A stretch of 64,000 bases of DNA, taken from NCBI GenBank assembly GCA_019918135.1, contig WBZZ01001733.1, positions 130,001 to 194,000 of the forward strand, written 5' to 3'. The DNA is from Paulinella micropora (lineage: Eukaryota > Cercozoa > Imbricatea > Euglyphida > Paulinellidae). The notes under the pieces are model-generated. The model was not told the origin of the DNA and made no database searches. It worked only from the letters and a program-made list of their open reading frames with translations. The stretch's first letter is position 1. Every line of letters starts with the position of its first letter. Positions 19,587-30,839 of this stretch are shown here, in pieces. Made by a program: the position numbers and the translations under genes.

Positions 19587-20453
19587 GGGTTATGAGCGAG
19601 CGCAAGTGGCGCTGAGTTGCCCGCGACTGCCAAGTAAGCCTGCCTCTGCGTATGACGAATGGAGATGGGCGTTTTTGCAGTTTGTGGAGGTGTGGATCCG
19701 AAATTTCTAATTTTTCTTGCAGATGACCATGGACCCATGCCCTTCGAAGACCTGAAGACCTTTATTACGCCGACTGCCGCAGAGCTGAAGAAGGCGACCG
19801 AAGGTAAGGCAATGGTGATCCCGCTGTTCCGCTTGAAGAGCAGAAGGCAGCGATTGATGCTTTAGGTGCGGACATTACCTTCGAGGACCTGGAGAACTGC
19901 CTCCCAGACAAGGTAAGATTATCCTGCATTACGAAACTGCGTGCTTATTTGGCGAATGCGTTACAGGGCCACCCGGCGATGTTGACAATCAGGAGGGCAG
20001 GTAGTCATCCGAGAGAGATGTGGAGGAGATTGAAAGAGAGATATGCACTCTTGGGACCCATTTCCAGTCACAAGCTGCTACAGGAAATGTTTACAGATAA
20101 AATAACGGAAAGGACTAAGATAGAGGACTGGATAGAGCGACAAGCGCATAGATACGAGAAACTAGCTCAGAGAAACTTAGCCTTCCCGGATGCGTTCAAG
20201 TGTGTGGCCACATTGCAATGGATTCGAGAAGCTAAACGTTTGTTGATAGGGGATGTGGGTGGGCCATTGTATTGCAGAACGGATGCGGATAAACCTAATT
20301 ATGATGAATTGTGTGCACGAATTCAGGAGATGTCTCAAGCGGCGGACGTGTCTCGGCCTCCAAAGAAATGGGTAACCTAAAACCATCCGTTTCAGTTTTT
20401 CTTGCCAACGAAGGCAAAGTTTGTTTTAATTGCCGCAAGCCTAGTCACATAGT
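19567..20453 (+). pseudogene. gag: Copia-A Gag, N-terminal part (fossil)
   Basis: Begins MDYINPSGYERAQVALSCPR, with the start codon in the LTR and Gly-Tyr-Glu coded by the primer site. Continues with AYDEWRWAFLQFVEVW, the capsid-like LERYALLGPISSHKLLQEMF and RTKIEDWIERQAHRYEKLA, and reaches the first half of a zinc knuckle, CFNCRKPSHIVK, where Copia-B is inserted. Similar to the Gag of Copia-C (GYEQAKVSLRVPQLP). Broken. Confidence 0.7.
19587..19597 (+). other. Copia-A primer binding site (internal initiator tRNA-Met type)
   Basis: GGGTTATGAGC directly after the LTR is complementary to the anticodon-arm sequence GCTCATAACCC of initiator tRNA-Met, not to a 3' CCA end. Priming from a half tRNA-iMet is known for Drosophila copia and relatives. 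Copia-B (20689) and Copia-C (54519) have the same site. Confidence 0.75.
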
Positions 20454-20458
20454 TAAGA
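20454..20458. repeat. Target site duplication of Copia-B, left copy
   Basis: TAAGA, repeated right after the Copia-B 3' LTR at 28070-28074 (and, through the tandem duplication, at 40550-40554). Confidence 0.75.
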
Positions 20459-20688
20459 CAGTGATACATTCCTGTATCGTATTAAGTAATTCCTAGTATT
20501 AATAGACAGTCCGGTCCGGTAATTAATATTATAGTCATTAAGGATTATGGATATAGGCAATATAGGATATGACTTGAAGTGTTTTATATTTGATTTTGAT
20601 TATTAAAGAGTAATCAGTTCTCGTAATATTGGGAACATAGAAAGTGTTTGTCATTGTTAGGTAACCGGATATTATTAATATCTTACTG
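20459..20688 (+). repeat. Copia-B 5' LTR
   Basis: 230 bp. By the target duplication it starts CAGTGATACATTCC and ends ATATCTTACTG, so its termini are CAGT...ACTG. Contains an inverted GATACA-TTCC-TGTATC at its start and a TTTTATATTTG TATA-like stretch. Confidence 0.85.
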
Positions 20689-20698
20689 GGTTATGAGC
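20689..20698 (+). other. Copia-B primer binding site
   Basis: GGTTATGAGC, same internal initiator tRNA-Met complement as in Copia-A and Copia-C. It contains an ATG (20693) that opens a plausible gag start, MSFLALENGQKDQSAFGG. Confidence 0.7.
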
Positions 20699-22152
20699 TT
20701 TCTTGCGTTGGAGAATGGTCAGAAGGACCAATCTGCCTTCGGGGGGTCTTCAGTGACGCTGCAGGTGCAGCAAGAGCATCGGTTTTCAGGCAAAGAGGTA
20801 CGACGAAGTGGCGGGATGCCCTGCACGAGATTCGTATTTACTTGGCTGGAAAGAACAGGGAGCAGTTGCTGCTGCCCTGGGACGAGTGCGTGGAGTTTAC
20901 GAGGATCGGAAGAAGGCGTATGCGAAGGACATCGCTTTGGCTGCAGCTAGGAGGGCTGCTTCTAAGAAGAGTGGCGGGAAGGCACCGAAGCAAGAGCTGG
21001 CAGATGAGGAGGACAAGGCAGAGGCGACGGATAGCCGTTTGTCGGCGGTTGAGCAGCAGAGTCTGCTCAGGGCACGACAAGAGGTGTTCTCGTTCTTGTA
21101 CCTGTGTCTCTCGGGGGCCAAGACGCTGGCACGCCCACATGCCGAGGCAAGGCCTATGGATCCATCGCGTCTAGTTCAGGCACTCAACGAATCGATATGG
21201 CAGTGACGTACATGACCTGCTAGCTGACCACGCCAGTGTGGTCCAGTTCACCTTCAAGAAAGGGGACGACTTGCCGGGCCAGCTGACTCAGTTCCTACTG
21301 GCAGTCGAAAGGATTAAGAACGGGGGGCATGCGGGGCCGGACGACCTAACGCAGATTGTTATTCTGCTGAAGGCACTGAAGGCGTTTCCCCAGTGGCAGC
21401 CCTTCGTGCGGGATATAAAGAAGCTGGCAGCTAAGTCCAAGGTGACTATGTCGGCCTTTCAACAAGCTTTTGCTGAGGAGAACCGGCATTTGGAGACGTC
21501 GGGGGGCTCTGGTCGTCCCGGGGAGAGTCAACAACCACAGCTGTTAGTTGGCTATAACGACGTCATTACCTCTTTCAACCCCTTCAGTAGGGGTCAGCTT
21601 CTGATGCTTGCATCTTCGTCGACACGGGCGGGGATGACGGAGGATGAGGCTAGAGATGTGCTAGCTCAACCGGAAATGAGATTTGCGGCGGACCTGGGAG
21701 TCGTGGGGGGGCGCTACCAGCGGTGTGCTACGCTTCTTCCGCGAACGGGGGTCCGTTGCCAGGTGCGGCAGCGTTGCCCCATCCATTTGGAGGCAGTTCG
21801 TCGGCATGTGTGCACAAGGCACGCAAACATTTACCGAGGTGACTTGGCGTTGCGGGCCCAAGCTCTGCAGTTCCTGGCGGAGGCTACGGGGCAGGGGACG
21901 GGTCGGGAGGTTCTGCAAAGGGCTATCGACGCGTCTGGCTTGCCTGAGGAGGAGAAAGAGGTTGCGGTGGGGGAGGGGAAAAGCGTCCTAGAGCAATTGG
22001 TTGCTGACAGGTGGACGGTGACTGCGATGCCTCGACGTGGGGCAGGGCGGCTTGGGGGCGGCTTCATCGTCTTCGTCTGCGCGGGAGGATCCGCTGGGGG
22101 CTTCCACGGGCGAGCGACCGGGACCTGCGTCGTCGCCCCCAATGTTTGTTGA
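20693..22152 (+). pseudogene. gag: Copia-B Gag region (fossil)
   Basis: From MSFLALENGQKDQSAFGG onward, with a capsid-like WRDALHEIRIYLAGKNREQL near 20815, a coiled region, and an open frame over 21238-22152 (QFTFKKGDDLPGQLTQFLLA, HAGPDDLTQIVILLKALKAF, SKVTMSAFQQAFAEENRHLE). The position before the MYND module and the helical content support Gag; there is no clear zinc knuckle. The region is broken. Confidence 0.55.
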
Positions 22153-22439
22153 ACGGCCTGCGATGACGGGGTAAGAGAAGTTGCGAGCGTTGGAGGCGTT
22201 TCGTGGGGATGACTGCGAGGAAGAGGAGGCCCGGAGTCAAAATCTTAACATTTGGGACGGTGAGCGCTGGGTATCGGTGATCAGGCGAATTACCAACGTG
22301 ATTTGCGGGGGTCGGCCGGGAGATGCGTTCCACCTCTATAATGACGACCCGATTCCTTATTACGATGGCATTATGAACCGTGAGCCTCCGGAGGTACACT
22401 GGATACCGGAGTCTGCTACAAGAAGGGATCGGGGGGCTT

Positions 22440-22810
22440 CGTGAATTGTTATCGCTGGGGCTGATGTGCATGTGGCGTTGAATCACTGCAGCGTGTACGA
22501 GGCGTTCTACTGGAGTCGCTACCTTCTATTCGACATTCTCAAGGAGAAGTGGTACAGCGAGTTCACTAGGTGTGGGCCTTGCACTGCGGCACTGCGATCG
22601 GGGGGCCGGGCTGCGGCTATTTGTGATACCTGCCGCGATGTATGCGAACATGTCTTTCCTTGTGGAAGATGTGGGGTCATTCTGTACTGCTCTCCGGAGT
22701 GTTCGGAATTGGGGCGGGGCCAGCATCGTGCCTTCTGTACATATGTGGATGAGCATCCCGATATATATTGGATGTCTTTGTCCAATTCCCAGACAAAGGC
22801 TTGGGGCTGA
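22440..22810 (+). CDS. Copia-B MYND zinc-finger module, first copy
   Basis: MYND finger at 22622-22738: CDTCRDVCEHVFPCGRCG then VILYCSPEC, H and FC, i.e. C-x2-C-x7-C-x2-C-x4-YC-x2-C-x7-H-x3-C, a full match to the family pattern. It is preceded by ADVHVALNHCSVYEAFYWSR, which aligns with DVHFCFNHATIMEIEYWS in Copia-A and with the same site in Copia-C. MYND domains bind proline-rich peptides in chromatin and signalling proteins; their role in a retrotransposon is unknown. Confidence 0.75.
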
Positions 22811-23299
22811 CGATCTACTCTCATGTGGGGGCCAACGTGTTGTGGTTGAACCTTCTTCGTTTTCGACGCGGGGAGGTTCCTGCTTTACCGGTTTCGGGGG
22901 TGGGTCCGGCCGACGCCGCTGACGGTGGAGAAGGTGGAGATCGCGGACCTGACAGCAGTCATGATTGTGAAGATGACAGCAATAGGAGTGAGGACGACCT
23001 GGGCGATTCGGAGGGTGTTGGCGAGAGGCCGATGAGGACGGATTCAACTGCCTCGACGGTGGTGTTGGCACCTTTGGATCCGCCTGTGGGGAGGCCGTCT
23101 AGTGTTGGTGTGGTGCACGGGGAAGGACCTGGTGCGGCGGCTGGCAACGATCCTTCGTGGCGGCCGTTGTCTGCATAACACGGTATTCCCATGGATGGAA
23201 ATGGAAAATCATTTGGGGGAGTATGGGGTTGTGAGCATGGCAAGGTGGAGCCACCATGCCAACTCCTGGATGACATCTTGGCTTTTCTGAATCGACAGA

Positions 23300-24575
23300 A
23301 GCTTGTTAACTGCTTGCGGGCGCCGGCACCGGGGGTACGGGTCTCGGGCGTACCGGACCGTGGGCAATGGATTTCATCGATGTTCAGGATTACCGGAGGG
23401 CAATTGTCCGCTATCATCGCTTGATGGTATGTGGTGCTCCGATTGGGTACGTTCCCAGCTGGGTACCTCCGCCTCCGGTTAGGGTTGACAACGGGCCGAA
23501 GGGGCATACCCTGTCGAGAGCTTTGCCGACGTTGGTGCCCCTGCGGGCACAGTTGTCATCGTTGGGAAGAGACGGGGGTGCAAGCGAGGTAAGACCTTCT
23601 TCAGCCAGCTCTTCCTCGATCTATTCTGCCGAAAACCCGTCCTCAGGTATGATCGGGGCTGATCCATCCTCAGGTATGAGTGGATCTGGATATAGCAGGG
23701 AGGGAGGGAATGGGTTGGTTGGGGGGGATGCCAAGCTTGAACCTATCAACGTGGGGGGTAGCGTGATTTACCGTCTACCAGACGAGCCTGCGGAACGGGA
23801 ACGAACGATGGATTGCATGGTTCGTGTCACGGGAGCGTCGGGGGAGTCCCTGCGACTAATGGCAGGTGTCGAGCTATGGTACGGATAGCGACGAAGATGA
23901 GGGGACCAGAGCTTCGTCTGGGGGGCCTGCCAACGAACCGCCTGGGGGACCTGCACCTGCGAGGCGTGGGGAAGGCGGTGGGGGCCTAGGAACAAGGGGA
24001 GTTTGTTAATGATGGATGCTGGTGGAGATGTGGGGACCTACGCGAAGCCGAGTCCCTGGGGCGTTGGTCATGTGCCTGAATGGTGCATGGACTGTGCGGC
24101 TAAACTATCATATTCCGGACGAGGCTGGCCTGGCGATGGGGGTGCGGAAGGGACCTGATGTCTCTGTTATGGGACCTGGGGGAGTTCAAACCCTTTCCGC
24201 CAATGGTGTGGCGTTAATTCATGGCACGAATGGCGTTGGAGGTGATTCGTTTCTGAAGTTGGACCCGGCTTACGTGACCCCGACGGTTGAGGTGGGGATT
24301 GTGTCGACTGGGCAACTGCAACTACGGGGTTACTCTACGCATTGTCAAGAAGAGGGATTCTTTGTCTCGAGCAAGCAGTGTACCTGTATTGCAGACGAGG
24401 ATAAGTTGTTGGTGGGTACTCTGTCGCCATCTACTCTCAGGTACGTCTTCACGCCTGGAGGGAGGACGGGTGACATGGGCGAGCACGGCAAGGAGTCAGG
24501 GCTCTGCGTTGTGGTCTACGAGACCTGCGACAAAGAGCAAGCTATGCAGAGTGTCTGGGGCGTTCTTGCATGAGG
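23300..24575 (+). pseudogene. pol: Copia-B linker, protease and gag-pre-integrase region, first copy (fossil)
   Basis: Spans a low-complexity linker (SGMIGADPSSGMSGSGYSRE) and an open frame at 24016-24573 with LNGAWTVRLNYHIPDEAGLA, KGPDVSVMGPGGVQTLSANG and PTVEVGIVSTGQLQLRGYST, which ends in gag-pre-integrase-like sequence. The protease should lie here between MYND and integrase; I cannot point to a confident D-S/T-G. Confidence 0.45.
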
Positions 24576-26146
24576 TGTTCGGGCATCGAAAGCAGCGGGC
24601 TATGCGTCGGTTGCTCCGGATTATGAAGGATAAGTGGGACGTGGTTGACCCAGCTATGTGTTCGGGCTCTGGCGGCGGGGGACGTTGTGTGGTGTGTTGC
24701 CTAACGCAAACTACGTTCAAGCCTACGTATCGGGGGAATCAACTTACGACGATGGGCAAGCCGGGGGAGGGGCTCAGTGGAGATTGCTCGGGCAAATTCC
24801 CTAGGCCGGTCTATGGGGGATATCAATACTTCCAATTGTTTGTCGACGACAAATCGCGTTGTAAGTTCCCTTTCCTTCAGAAGACGAAGGAGGCTGAGGT
24901 GGGCGTGGGAAACCTCAAGGCGGTGCTTGCTTTGTGTGCAACGCATGCTCATCCTACCCGGCAATTTCGATCTGATAGCGAGTGGATTTTCAAGGTGTGC
25001 ACTGGGCTACTGCGGGAAAAGGGGATTTTGCCTTTGCGTGGGAGATACGATTCGAACAAGAACGCTGTGGCGGAGACCTGGCTGAAGCAGGTGTTCAGGT
25101 TGGCACGTGCACTCATGGTGGCACGTTGTGCCCCTTGCCAGTTCTTTGGTTATGCTCTGCTTTATGCGACGTACATTCTTAATGCGTTTCCCAACAAGGA
25201 GAACGTGTCTAGCTACGAGGAGTTTTATCGTCGTGAGTTGCCCCACATTTCGGCTTGGCATGTCTTTGGGTGTCTGGCCTACAGGTATGTGGGGACAAGG
25301 AAGGACACTCCTTTGACGGCTGAGTTGTGTGTGTATTTGGGCCCGGCCGTGGATACATCGTCCTACATGCTCTGGTCGACGCTGAAGGGAAAGGTGGTGG
25401 AGGACAAGCATGTGGACTTCGCAGATCATCTTGCAGGGTGGCCAACGATCTACCAAAAAGGTTCACAGCAACGGCAACTGGTGACCTCATTTATTACGTC
25501 GGACTTGGAACGGTCCGGAGCGGTCCCGGAGTCGCCTACCTTTTTTGGAGAAGGGGCTTGGAATCTGCTTCGAGCTGTGGAGCAAGCTGGTGATGGAGAC
25601 GCAGCTCCTTCGTACGACGATGCTCAGGGTGGGGGTTTTGATGTCTTGGATGCTGTTGGTGCTTCTGGTGCTGGGGACCAGCGGGGTGGTAATTTTTCCG
25701 TTGGTCCGACAGTGGAGGTCTCGACACTGGGTCCGTTGGTCGATGGGTCGGGATTGGTGGGGCAGCAGCCTCGTCGTGTTGCTTTTGCCCCAGCTGCTGA
25801 CCAAATTGTTTCTCAACCTCCTGGGCATGGGTTCTTCCTTCTTCCTTCTTCCTTCTTCCTTCTTCCTTCTTCCTTCTTGCATGTCAAGCTGCCTGTGGTT
25901 CCGGTGTCTTCGGATTCGTCTTGTTCGGATGGGGGGTGTCGGGATTCAAGGGAGTGCCTGTGGAATGGGATGGGGCAGCCGTTAGTCTGTCCAATGTTGT
26001 TGAAGGCAAGCGTTCTCGCCGTGCAACGGAGCCAGGGGATGCTAGGTAGGTGCCCTCTCAGGGGGATTCTCTTTCCCTGGTTAAGGCTGGCGATGCTTGT
26101 GCTTTCGGAATGGATGTGGTTGAGCGGCGGCCTATCTTGCTGGTGA
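24560..26146 (+). pseudogene. pol: Copia-B integrase and C-terminal region, first copy (fossil)
   Basis: The whole frame 24287-26146 is open for 619 codons. Zinc domain LHEVFGHRKQRAMRRLL with RCVVCC; core GGYQYFQLFVDDKSRCKFPF, FRSDSEWIF and YDSNKNAVAETW for the Asp/Asp/Glu positions; then FFGYALLYATYILNAFPNKE and AWHVFGCLAYRYVG, standard for copia integrases. Past the core it is Gly/Asp-rich and contains the TTCTTCC array (25832-25878), read as FFLLPSS repeats. Confidence 0.75.
25832..25878 (+). repeat. TTCTTCC 7-bp tandem array, short allele
   Basis: About 6.7 units of a perfect 7-bp repeat inside the Copia-B integrase-RT frame. The copy at 38164-38357 has 21 more units. Confidence 0.9.
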
Positions 26147-27780
26147 TTACGGTTCCGGTTCCTGTTAAGGAGGCCAACCAGTCGGAACGGTTTGTGGAGT
26201 TCAGATTGAAGGACATCCAGAAGCACTTCGATTTGGACGCGTTACGATTGATTCGTAAGGATGCTGTGCCGAAGGGAAGGAAGGTGGTTGGTGTCCGGTT
26301 TGCGGATTTCGACAAGTACGAGGATGGGGAGTGCATCGAGCAGAAGTCTCGTGTGGCGGCGAAGGGACGTCAGCAGCGTCCTGGTGTTGATTGTGGTCCT
26401 ACATCAATGCCGACCCCGGATGAGCACGCGTTGCGTTGTTTCTTTGCGATTTCAACTTTGCAGCGTCTGCGACTGCAGAATGGGGATGATGTGTCGGCCT
26501 TCCTCAAGGCAAGGCGTGATAAGCCGATTTACAGCAGGCTTCCTGGTTGTACAACCCACCGGGGTATGTCTATGAAGCATGGGCTGGAGTCAACGGGTTG
26601 AGGGATTCGGCCAACTTGTATTGGTACGATTGTGTTGATCCCTTTTATGAGTCGATTGGGATGAAGCCCAACCCTTACGACCCCTGTGTGTTCGCGATGG
26701 TTGATAACAAAACAAAGTTGACGGCTATGGCAACGACGCATGTGGACGATTATGTTTTGGCTCCGCCATCGGACGAGTTTTCGGATTGGTTCTGGGGGCG
26801 GCTGAGGGCGCGTCAGGGCACCATTACTGTGAATAAAACTATTTGTGAAATCCTGGGGCGTGAGGTCACGCAATGGGAGGATGACGAAGGGCGTTTTCAT
26901 ACGTTGGTCGCCTGCAGGGAGTACATTCGCAATTTGCGAAAGCAGTATCCGCGCGCAGATGGTAAGGAATGGACTCCGGCTGGTACGCAGTGGCTTGCTA
27001 CTCGAGGGGAGTCAAAGCAGTCAGAGCTGAGCAAGTATGAGCCGCCGAAAGTCTGTGGAGACTTGGGTTGGGTGAGGGCAGTCTTGTGGGAGATTGTTGG
27101 GCCCTTGTCTCGCCTGGCCGAGTTTCAATCCAAGCGCGACCTGTTCGACTACTGTGCGGCAGAGTGGCTTCTGCGTTACATCCTCGGTCAGGAGGAGCAA
27201 GGGCTGCACTATGTTTCCGATGGGAATAAGAGCGTCATCGCGTTTTGGGATGCTTCGTATGCCTCGGAGTGGGATTATCGGTCGAGGTCGGGGGGCCTGG
27301 CCACGCTGGCGGGTGGTGTCATTGCATCGTATTCGGAGAGACAGCGTGTTCCTTCAACCTCGACCAATGAAGCCGAGTCAAGGTGTTTGTCAACGATCAT
27401 TAATGTGAGTAAGTCTATTCACAATTTCATCAAGGAGGTGCCTGTGCATGAATCGAACGTACTGCTGAAGGGTTTGGCAGAGGAGCCTCCTACGATCTAT
27501 ATTGATAACTCGGCAACAGTTTTGGGAGCTAACACTAATATCTTTTCGAGGTGTCAGCGACACTTGGAAGTTAAGTTGGCTCATATCAACCATGAGGTGA
27601 AGGAGGGAAACGTGAAAGTATTTTCATATTCGTGATGCGGAGAATTCGGCTGACATCAACACGAAGCCGAAGAGTCTTGGTCCGTTCAAGGAGAAGCGTG
27701 ATGCAATCCGTAACAGTACGTTTGTTAAGGGATTGAAGACGGTTGATACCCGTTTCTTCGGTATGAAACCAAAATAAGAC
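26050..27780 (+). pseudogene. pol: Copia-B reverse transcriptase and RNase H, first copy (fossil)
   Basis: RT: IRKDAVPKGRKVVGVRF, IEQKSRVAAKGRQQRPGVDC, NGDDVSAFLKARRDKPIYSR, WAGVNGLRDSANLYWYD, CVFAMVDNKTKL and the catalytic THVDDYVLA. RNase H: VIAFWDASYASEWDYRSRSG, STSTNEAESRCLSTI and TIYIDNSATVLGAN, then RHLEVKLAHINHEVKEGNVK. All are copia-type motifs. Broken. Confidence 0.85.
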
Positions 27781-27839
27781 TTTTGTACTTGAAGTTTTAT
27801 TCGGACCTTAACTAGCTGTTAATATAGGACTTAAAGGAG

Positions 27840-28069
27840 CAGTGATACATTCCTGTATCGTATTAAGTAATTCCTAGTATTAATAGACAGTCCAGTCCGG
27901 TAATTAATATTATAGGCATTAAGGATTATGGATATAGGTAATATAGGATATGACTTGAAGTGTTTTATATTTGATTTTGATTATTAAAGAGTAATCAGTT
28001 CTCGTAATATTGGGAACATAGAAAGTGTCTGTCATTGTTAGGTGACCGGATATTATTAATATCTTACTG
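27840..28069 (+). repeat. Copia-B 3' LTR, first copy
   Basis: 230 bp, CAGTGATAC...CTTACTG; five substitutions against the 5' LTR. Preceded by a weak purine tract TTAAAGGAG and followed by the TAAGA target duplication. Confidence 0.9.
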
Positions 28070-28074
28070 TAAGA

Positions 28075-29240
28075 ACTGCCGCATTCGTTGTCTTAGGCCC
28101 GACTGCGCTAACAAACCGACGCACACCGGTGCGGAGTGCAAGGTGATGGACCCGGCACGATCGGGCAACAACAATGGGAAGCAGAAGTCGCGCGTGCCTG
28201 CAAAAGGCAAACGTATGAGTCCACCTAGGAATGATTCAACTAATAACAACCGCCCCCGCGACCCACGCAAACCTCGCGTCAATACACCGAAGCCGGCTGC
28301 CTACGTAGCGAAGCCAACCATCGAACAGAAGTTCGACGAAATTAACGACACATGGGCTGGGCTGTCTGTTGAACAGATGATTCAGACCGATCCGCTACTT
28401 GGGCAGATCGCTGTCGAAGAGATCTACGAGCTGCCGCCTCACGAGATTGAGGTAGGGAATTTGAGTTCAAAAAACGAATATACTTTTATTGTGGACGGGG
28501 AACAGGTACCGGCAAACGAAGTCCCGGTACAAGAACCGCCAAACAAGAAACAGAACGTTGGCGAACAGCCTCAGCCCCAGAAGAGATGCGCACATATCGA
28601 CATCAACGGTGTCTGCGCCTTTTACGATTGCCCCTTGGTGATGTCTGATGATGCAGATACGGGCGCACCGACCGACGCAAAGCCAACCAACGCGATGGCG
28701 ACGGAGATGAGGGTACCTTCGCCAATGAATTGTGATAAATCTGATTTGTGGCTGGAGTTGGTGCCGGTGCTCGCAAGAGCGGTGACGGATTCCTGCAAGG
28801 AGCCCTTGTACGGAAACGTCACCGAGGAGTATGTCAAGAGTGTGGTGGACAAGGATGTAAATAAACACATCAAGGTACCGTCCGACCACAATGTGACTGA
28901 CACAAAAAAAACTTATTGTGAATAATTTAGACTACGGGTGGCACGGACATGTGGATCGAGGGACAGGCGCGGGGCCAGACGGAGGTCTGGAAGAAGCACT
29001 GGGTTGCGAACGCGACGGCGTAGTTGCCTTAGCCATCGACGACGATGAATCGAGGGTACCGTCTGATCAGGATGACGATGATCTCACCGTTGTTTTGCCT
29101 GTCAGGCCGACACCGAATTTTGTGAGTACGACGGCTGTTACGACTACAAGTTTGACACCATCAACGATAGGTGGGTCGGAGACATTGGGTGTCGTGAGGC
29201 AGGAAGAAAAGAGTGAGCAGAAAGAATAGAAACAAACGGA
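28075..29240 (+). pseudogene. gag: Copia-A Gag C-terminal part, first copy (fossil)
   Basis: Resumes Copia-A gag after the Copia-B insertion. It holds a second zinc motif, CRIRCLRPDCANKPTHTGAEC (C-x3-C-x4-C-x5-H-x4-C), matched in Copia-C by CSVKCKRPECANKPRHLGAE. A basic stretch (SGNNNGKQKSRVPAKGKRMS) and a long acidic region follow, with a third Cys/His cluster RCAHIDINGVCAFYDCPL that also has a Copia-C counterpart (WCPHVDILGCCAWNPCPL). Broken. Confidence 0.7.
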
Positions 29241-29699
29241 GGCAGAACGAGAGTCAGTGACAGCGTATGGGGTCATAAATTCCCATCTGGACTATGAGTC
29301 TTTTCGAATCTGCGACCAACAGAGTTGCCGTGGGAGTCACTGACCAGAGAACAGAAAATCGACGAGAATGACTTTCGCACAAAATTGAATATGTGGGTTT
29401 TTACAAAAAATTGTACAGACGGATTGGGGACCCGTGTGGGTTTCCAGTGCCACCACGACATTGGCCCGCTTCATGGCGTTTAGACCCCGATCAACTATAT
29501 TGTCCCCAGAGAGGAGCCGTGGTATGCGAGCGAGAAGATAGTGGGGAGCATACCTACGTTGTCGTGGTTGGTACACTTTACCATATCGGAACCAGTGGTA
29601 GGAGAAGGAAAATTGGAAATTAGAAGACCCGTGGGGGACGTTAGGGTTAGACCAGATACGCGTTTAGGAGTCACATGTGCATTAAATGCAATAACAGAC

Positions 29700-30400
29700 G
29701 AGATGCTACTCACAACCGGATCAAGTTCGCATCCTACACTAGTAGACGGGCCGTGGTATTGGTACATGGACGTACACTTTTGCTTCAACCACGCCACGAT
29801 AATGGAGATTGAGTATTGGAGTGTTAGGCTGGGGTTCAACGTCTTCCCGAACATGGGCAGACTATGGTGGGCTTCTGTGAGTATTGCGTTGGCTATCAGC
29901 CACCAGGTATATATCCCTGTGACATGCCCCACTCACGCCCAATACCACCACGAACCTGTGAGTACTGCGACAAGATGGAGGATTTAATGCATCCCATGTT
30001 TAGGTGCAAGGGCTGCAACTGGGTCTTTTATTGTTGCAAGACGCACCAACGTGCGGATTGGAAGGCGCACAAGGATTTTTGCAAGTACGCTCAAAATGAT
30101 GAGTTAACAGAATTGAGGAGCCTACACAATCAAGAATTTCTCGCGCCTTGTGGAATTGGATCGATAAGGTATGACCTCGCATTGTTTGCTTACCACAGGC
30201 TCGTACGTTACGGGATTGTGCACAGGGGTCAACCGAGCACGCAATACCAACTACCTTCCAGGTACAATTCTCAAACCCTCGCTAGCATATATCGCAAGTT
30301 GGAAGGGTTTACAACTTACCATATAACGAGTAGGCCGACGATTTTGGAAGCGCCTCCGGCAACACGGCCATCAGACTACCAACCGTCAAGGGTACACACG
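29700..30400 (+). CDS. Copia-A MYND zinc-finger module, first copy
   Basis: MYND finger at 29957-30082: CEYCDKMEDLMHPMFRCKGC then NWVFYC, THQRADW, H and FC. The fourth pair uses His where most MYND fingers use Cys. Before it stands DVHFCFNHATIMEIEYWSVR and after it LAPCGIGSIRYDLALFAYHR; both are shared with Copia-C. The open frame 29864-30553 carries the finger, the post-MYND segment and the start of the protease (TIIDSGCNRTLIH). Confidence 0.75.
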
Positions 30401-30479
30401 AATTTCACTGCCACATTGTTTGACACGTCGGTTGGTTTGAACGAGGTACAAAGCAAGAGAGAACAACAGGCAATAGCAC

Positions 30480-30800
30480 TGCGGGCATCACAAACGGACA
30501 CGGTACCGACAATCATAGACTCGGGTTGCAACAGAACTCTGATACATACGTGAATGCCTATGTGTAATGTGTATGAGGGCGCACCTATCAACCTGGCGGG
30601 GATTACGGAACACACTATGCGGGTATCTACGAGGGCGAGAGCTACTATACCTATAGTAGCAGGTCAAGACAAACAGGGTGTGTTAGAGGTTAATGACACG
30701 TTAGTCAGTGACAAAACACCATATTCATTGCTATCCCCGGGAGTACTGGACAACGCATATGGTTTTGCGACTGCTAGAGAACAATCAGGCATTCGTACTG
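30480..30800 (+). pseudogene. pol: Copia-A protease, first copy (fossil)
   Basis: Aspartic protease with catalytic loop TIIDSGCNRTLIH at about 30510, followed by flap-like RARATIPIVAGQDKQGVLEV and TPYSLLSPGVLDNAYGFAT. Closely similar to the Copia-C protease (IFDTGCNRTIVH, TPYNIISPGVLDCDYGYAT). Broken. Confidence 0.75.
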
Positions 30801-30839
30801 AGGCGTCCTGTTTCTATCAACGAGAAAGACATAGTGTGT

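Larger units (their letters stand above)
20459..28069 (+). mobile_element. Copia-B, first copy: Ty1/copia element nested in Copia-A (broken)
   Basis: 7.6 kb, two 230-bp LTRs, internal tRNA-iMet primer site, gag, MYND module, gag-pre-integrase, integrase, RT and RNase H. Inserted in the zinc-knuckle region of Copia-A gag with a TAAGA duplication. The LTRs differ at 5 of 230 positions by eye, so it is younger than its host element. GC-rich and guanine-heavy on the coding strand, unlike the Polinton-like DNA nearby. About eight breaks. Confidence 0.9.

Noticed and set aside
22526-23507. Several 140-180 codon minus-strand ORFs opposite Copia-B and its duplicate
   Set aside because: They lie antisense to the G-rich coding strand, have biased Pro/Ser/Arg composition and no family signal; shadows of the coding frame.
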